NCBI GenBank assembly: GCA_046590235.1 | Contig: JBKJTY010000037.1 | Location: 1 to 9,813, forward strand | Source: 2-02-FULL-45-10 sp046590235 | Lineage (GTDB): Bacteria > Patescibacteriota > Patescibacteriia > Magasanikbacterales > GWA2-37-8 | Direction: 5' to 3' | DNA length: 9,813 nucleotides | Part shown: piece by piece, positions 9,777 to 9,813 of the stretch | Layout of the letters: each line of letters opens with the position of its first letter | How positions within the stretch are numbered: the stretch's first letter is position 1 | The notes under the pieces: generated by a model | What the model saw: only the letters and a program-made list of their open reading frames with translations | The model's database searches: none | What the model was told of the DNA's origin: nothing | Program-made: the position numbers and the translations under genes

Positions 9777-9813
9777 ATGCCATTCGAAAGTTCAGTTGGT
9801 TTACAAGCTGAGC
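9777..9813 (+). CDS. Possible start of a gene cut by the window edge
   Basis: ATG 9777 opens a frame reading MPFESSVGLQAE up to the end of the window, with no stop in the 12 visible codons. The upstream region is very AT-rich with no SD, like the housekeeping genes here, and a -10-like TATAGT lies at 9751-9756 without a clear -35. Too little is visible to name a family. Confidence 0.4.
   Translation, partial: MPFESSVGLQAE

Overview
The window looks like a piece of a Patescibacteria (Candidate Phyla Radiation) chromosome. This is an inference from gene content and style: AT-rich housekeeping genes that start without a Shine-Dalgarno (SD) sequence, sharp sigma-70-like promoters with 17-bp spacers, U-tract terminators shared by convergent genes, and many small orphan proteins. 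TGA is used as a stop (for example 8515-8517 and 9618-9620), so the code is the standard bacterial one and not the UGA-glycine code of Gracilibacteria/SR1. No rRNA, tRNA, CRISPR array or transposase gene was seen.

Layout. (1) 1-220: non-coding, three nested or tandem hairpins, then a terminator. (2) 212-1354, minus strand: a DHH-family protein that has lost almost all of its metal-binding residues. (3) 1384-1502: divergent promoters flanking a near-palindrome. (4) 1505-3475: one rightward transcription unit of three orphan genes (119, 193 and 130 aa), with two copies of a structured RNA element in the gaps and a long terminator at the end. The last protein ends in a domain resembling the RNA polymerase alpha-subunit C-terminal domain (alpha-CTD). 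(5) 3487-7746: a housekeeping unit of a small membrane protein, valyl-tRNA synthetase, a palindromic intergenic repeat, tyrosyl-tRNA synthetase and a bidirectional terminator. (6) 7749-8093, minus strand: a hydrophilic 114-aa orphan. (7) 8121-8221: a second divergent promoter pair with the same palindrome. (8) 8266-9714: three successive short modules of small orphan genes, each ending in a strong hairpin followed by a near-identical terminator. (9) The last 37 bases may begin another gene.

The most interesting material is the orphan-gene set. These genes have strong SD sequences and visibly higher GC than the synthetase genes. Two of their promoters share a palindrome centred near -60/-61 and almost the same core promoter. 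In the first cluster, a roughly 125-nt RNA element occurs twice with its hairpin stems conserved while the loops vary. In both copies a loop CCGTAC can pair with an upstream GTACGG, placing an SD-like sequence inside a possible pseudoknot. A regulated set of lineage-specific small genes, including one possibly able to touch transcription through an alpha-CTD-like fold, is a reasonable hypothesis. No function is shown by the sequence itself.
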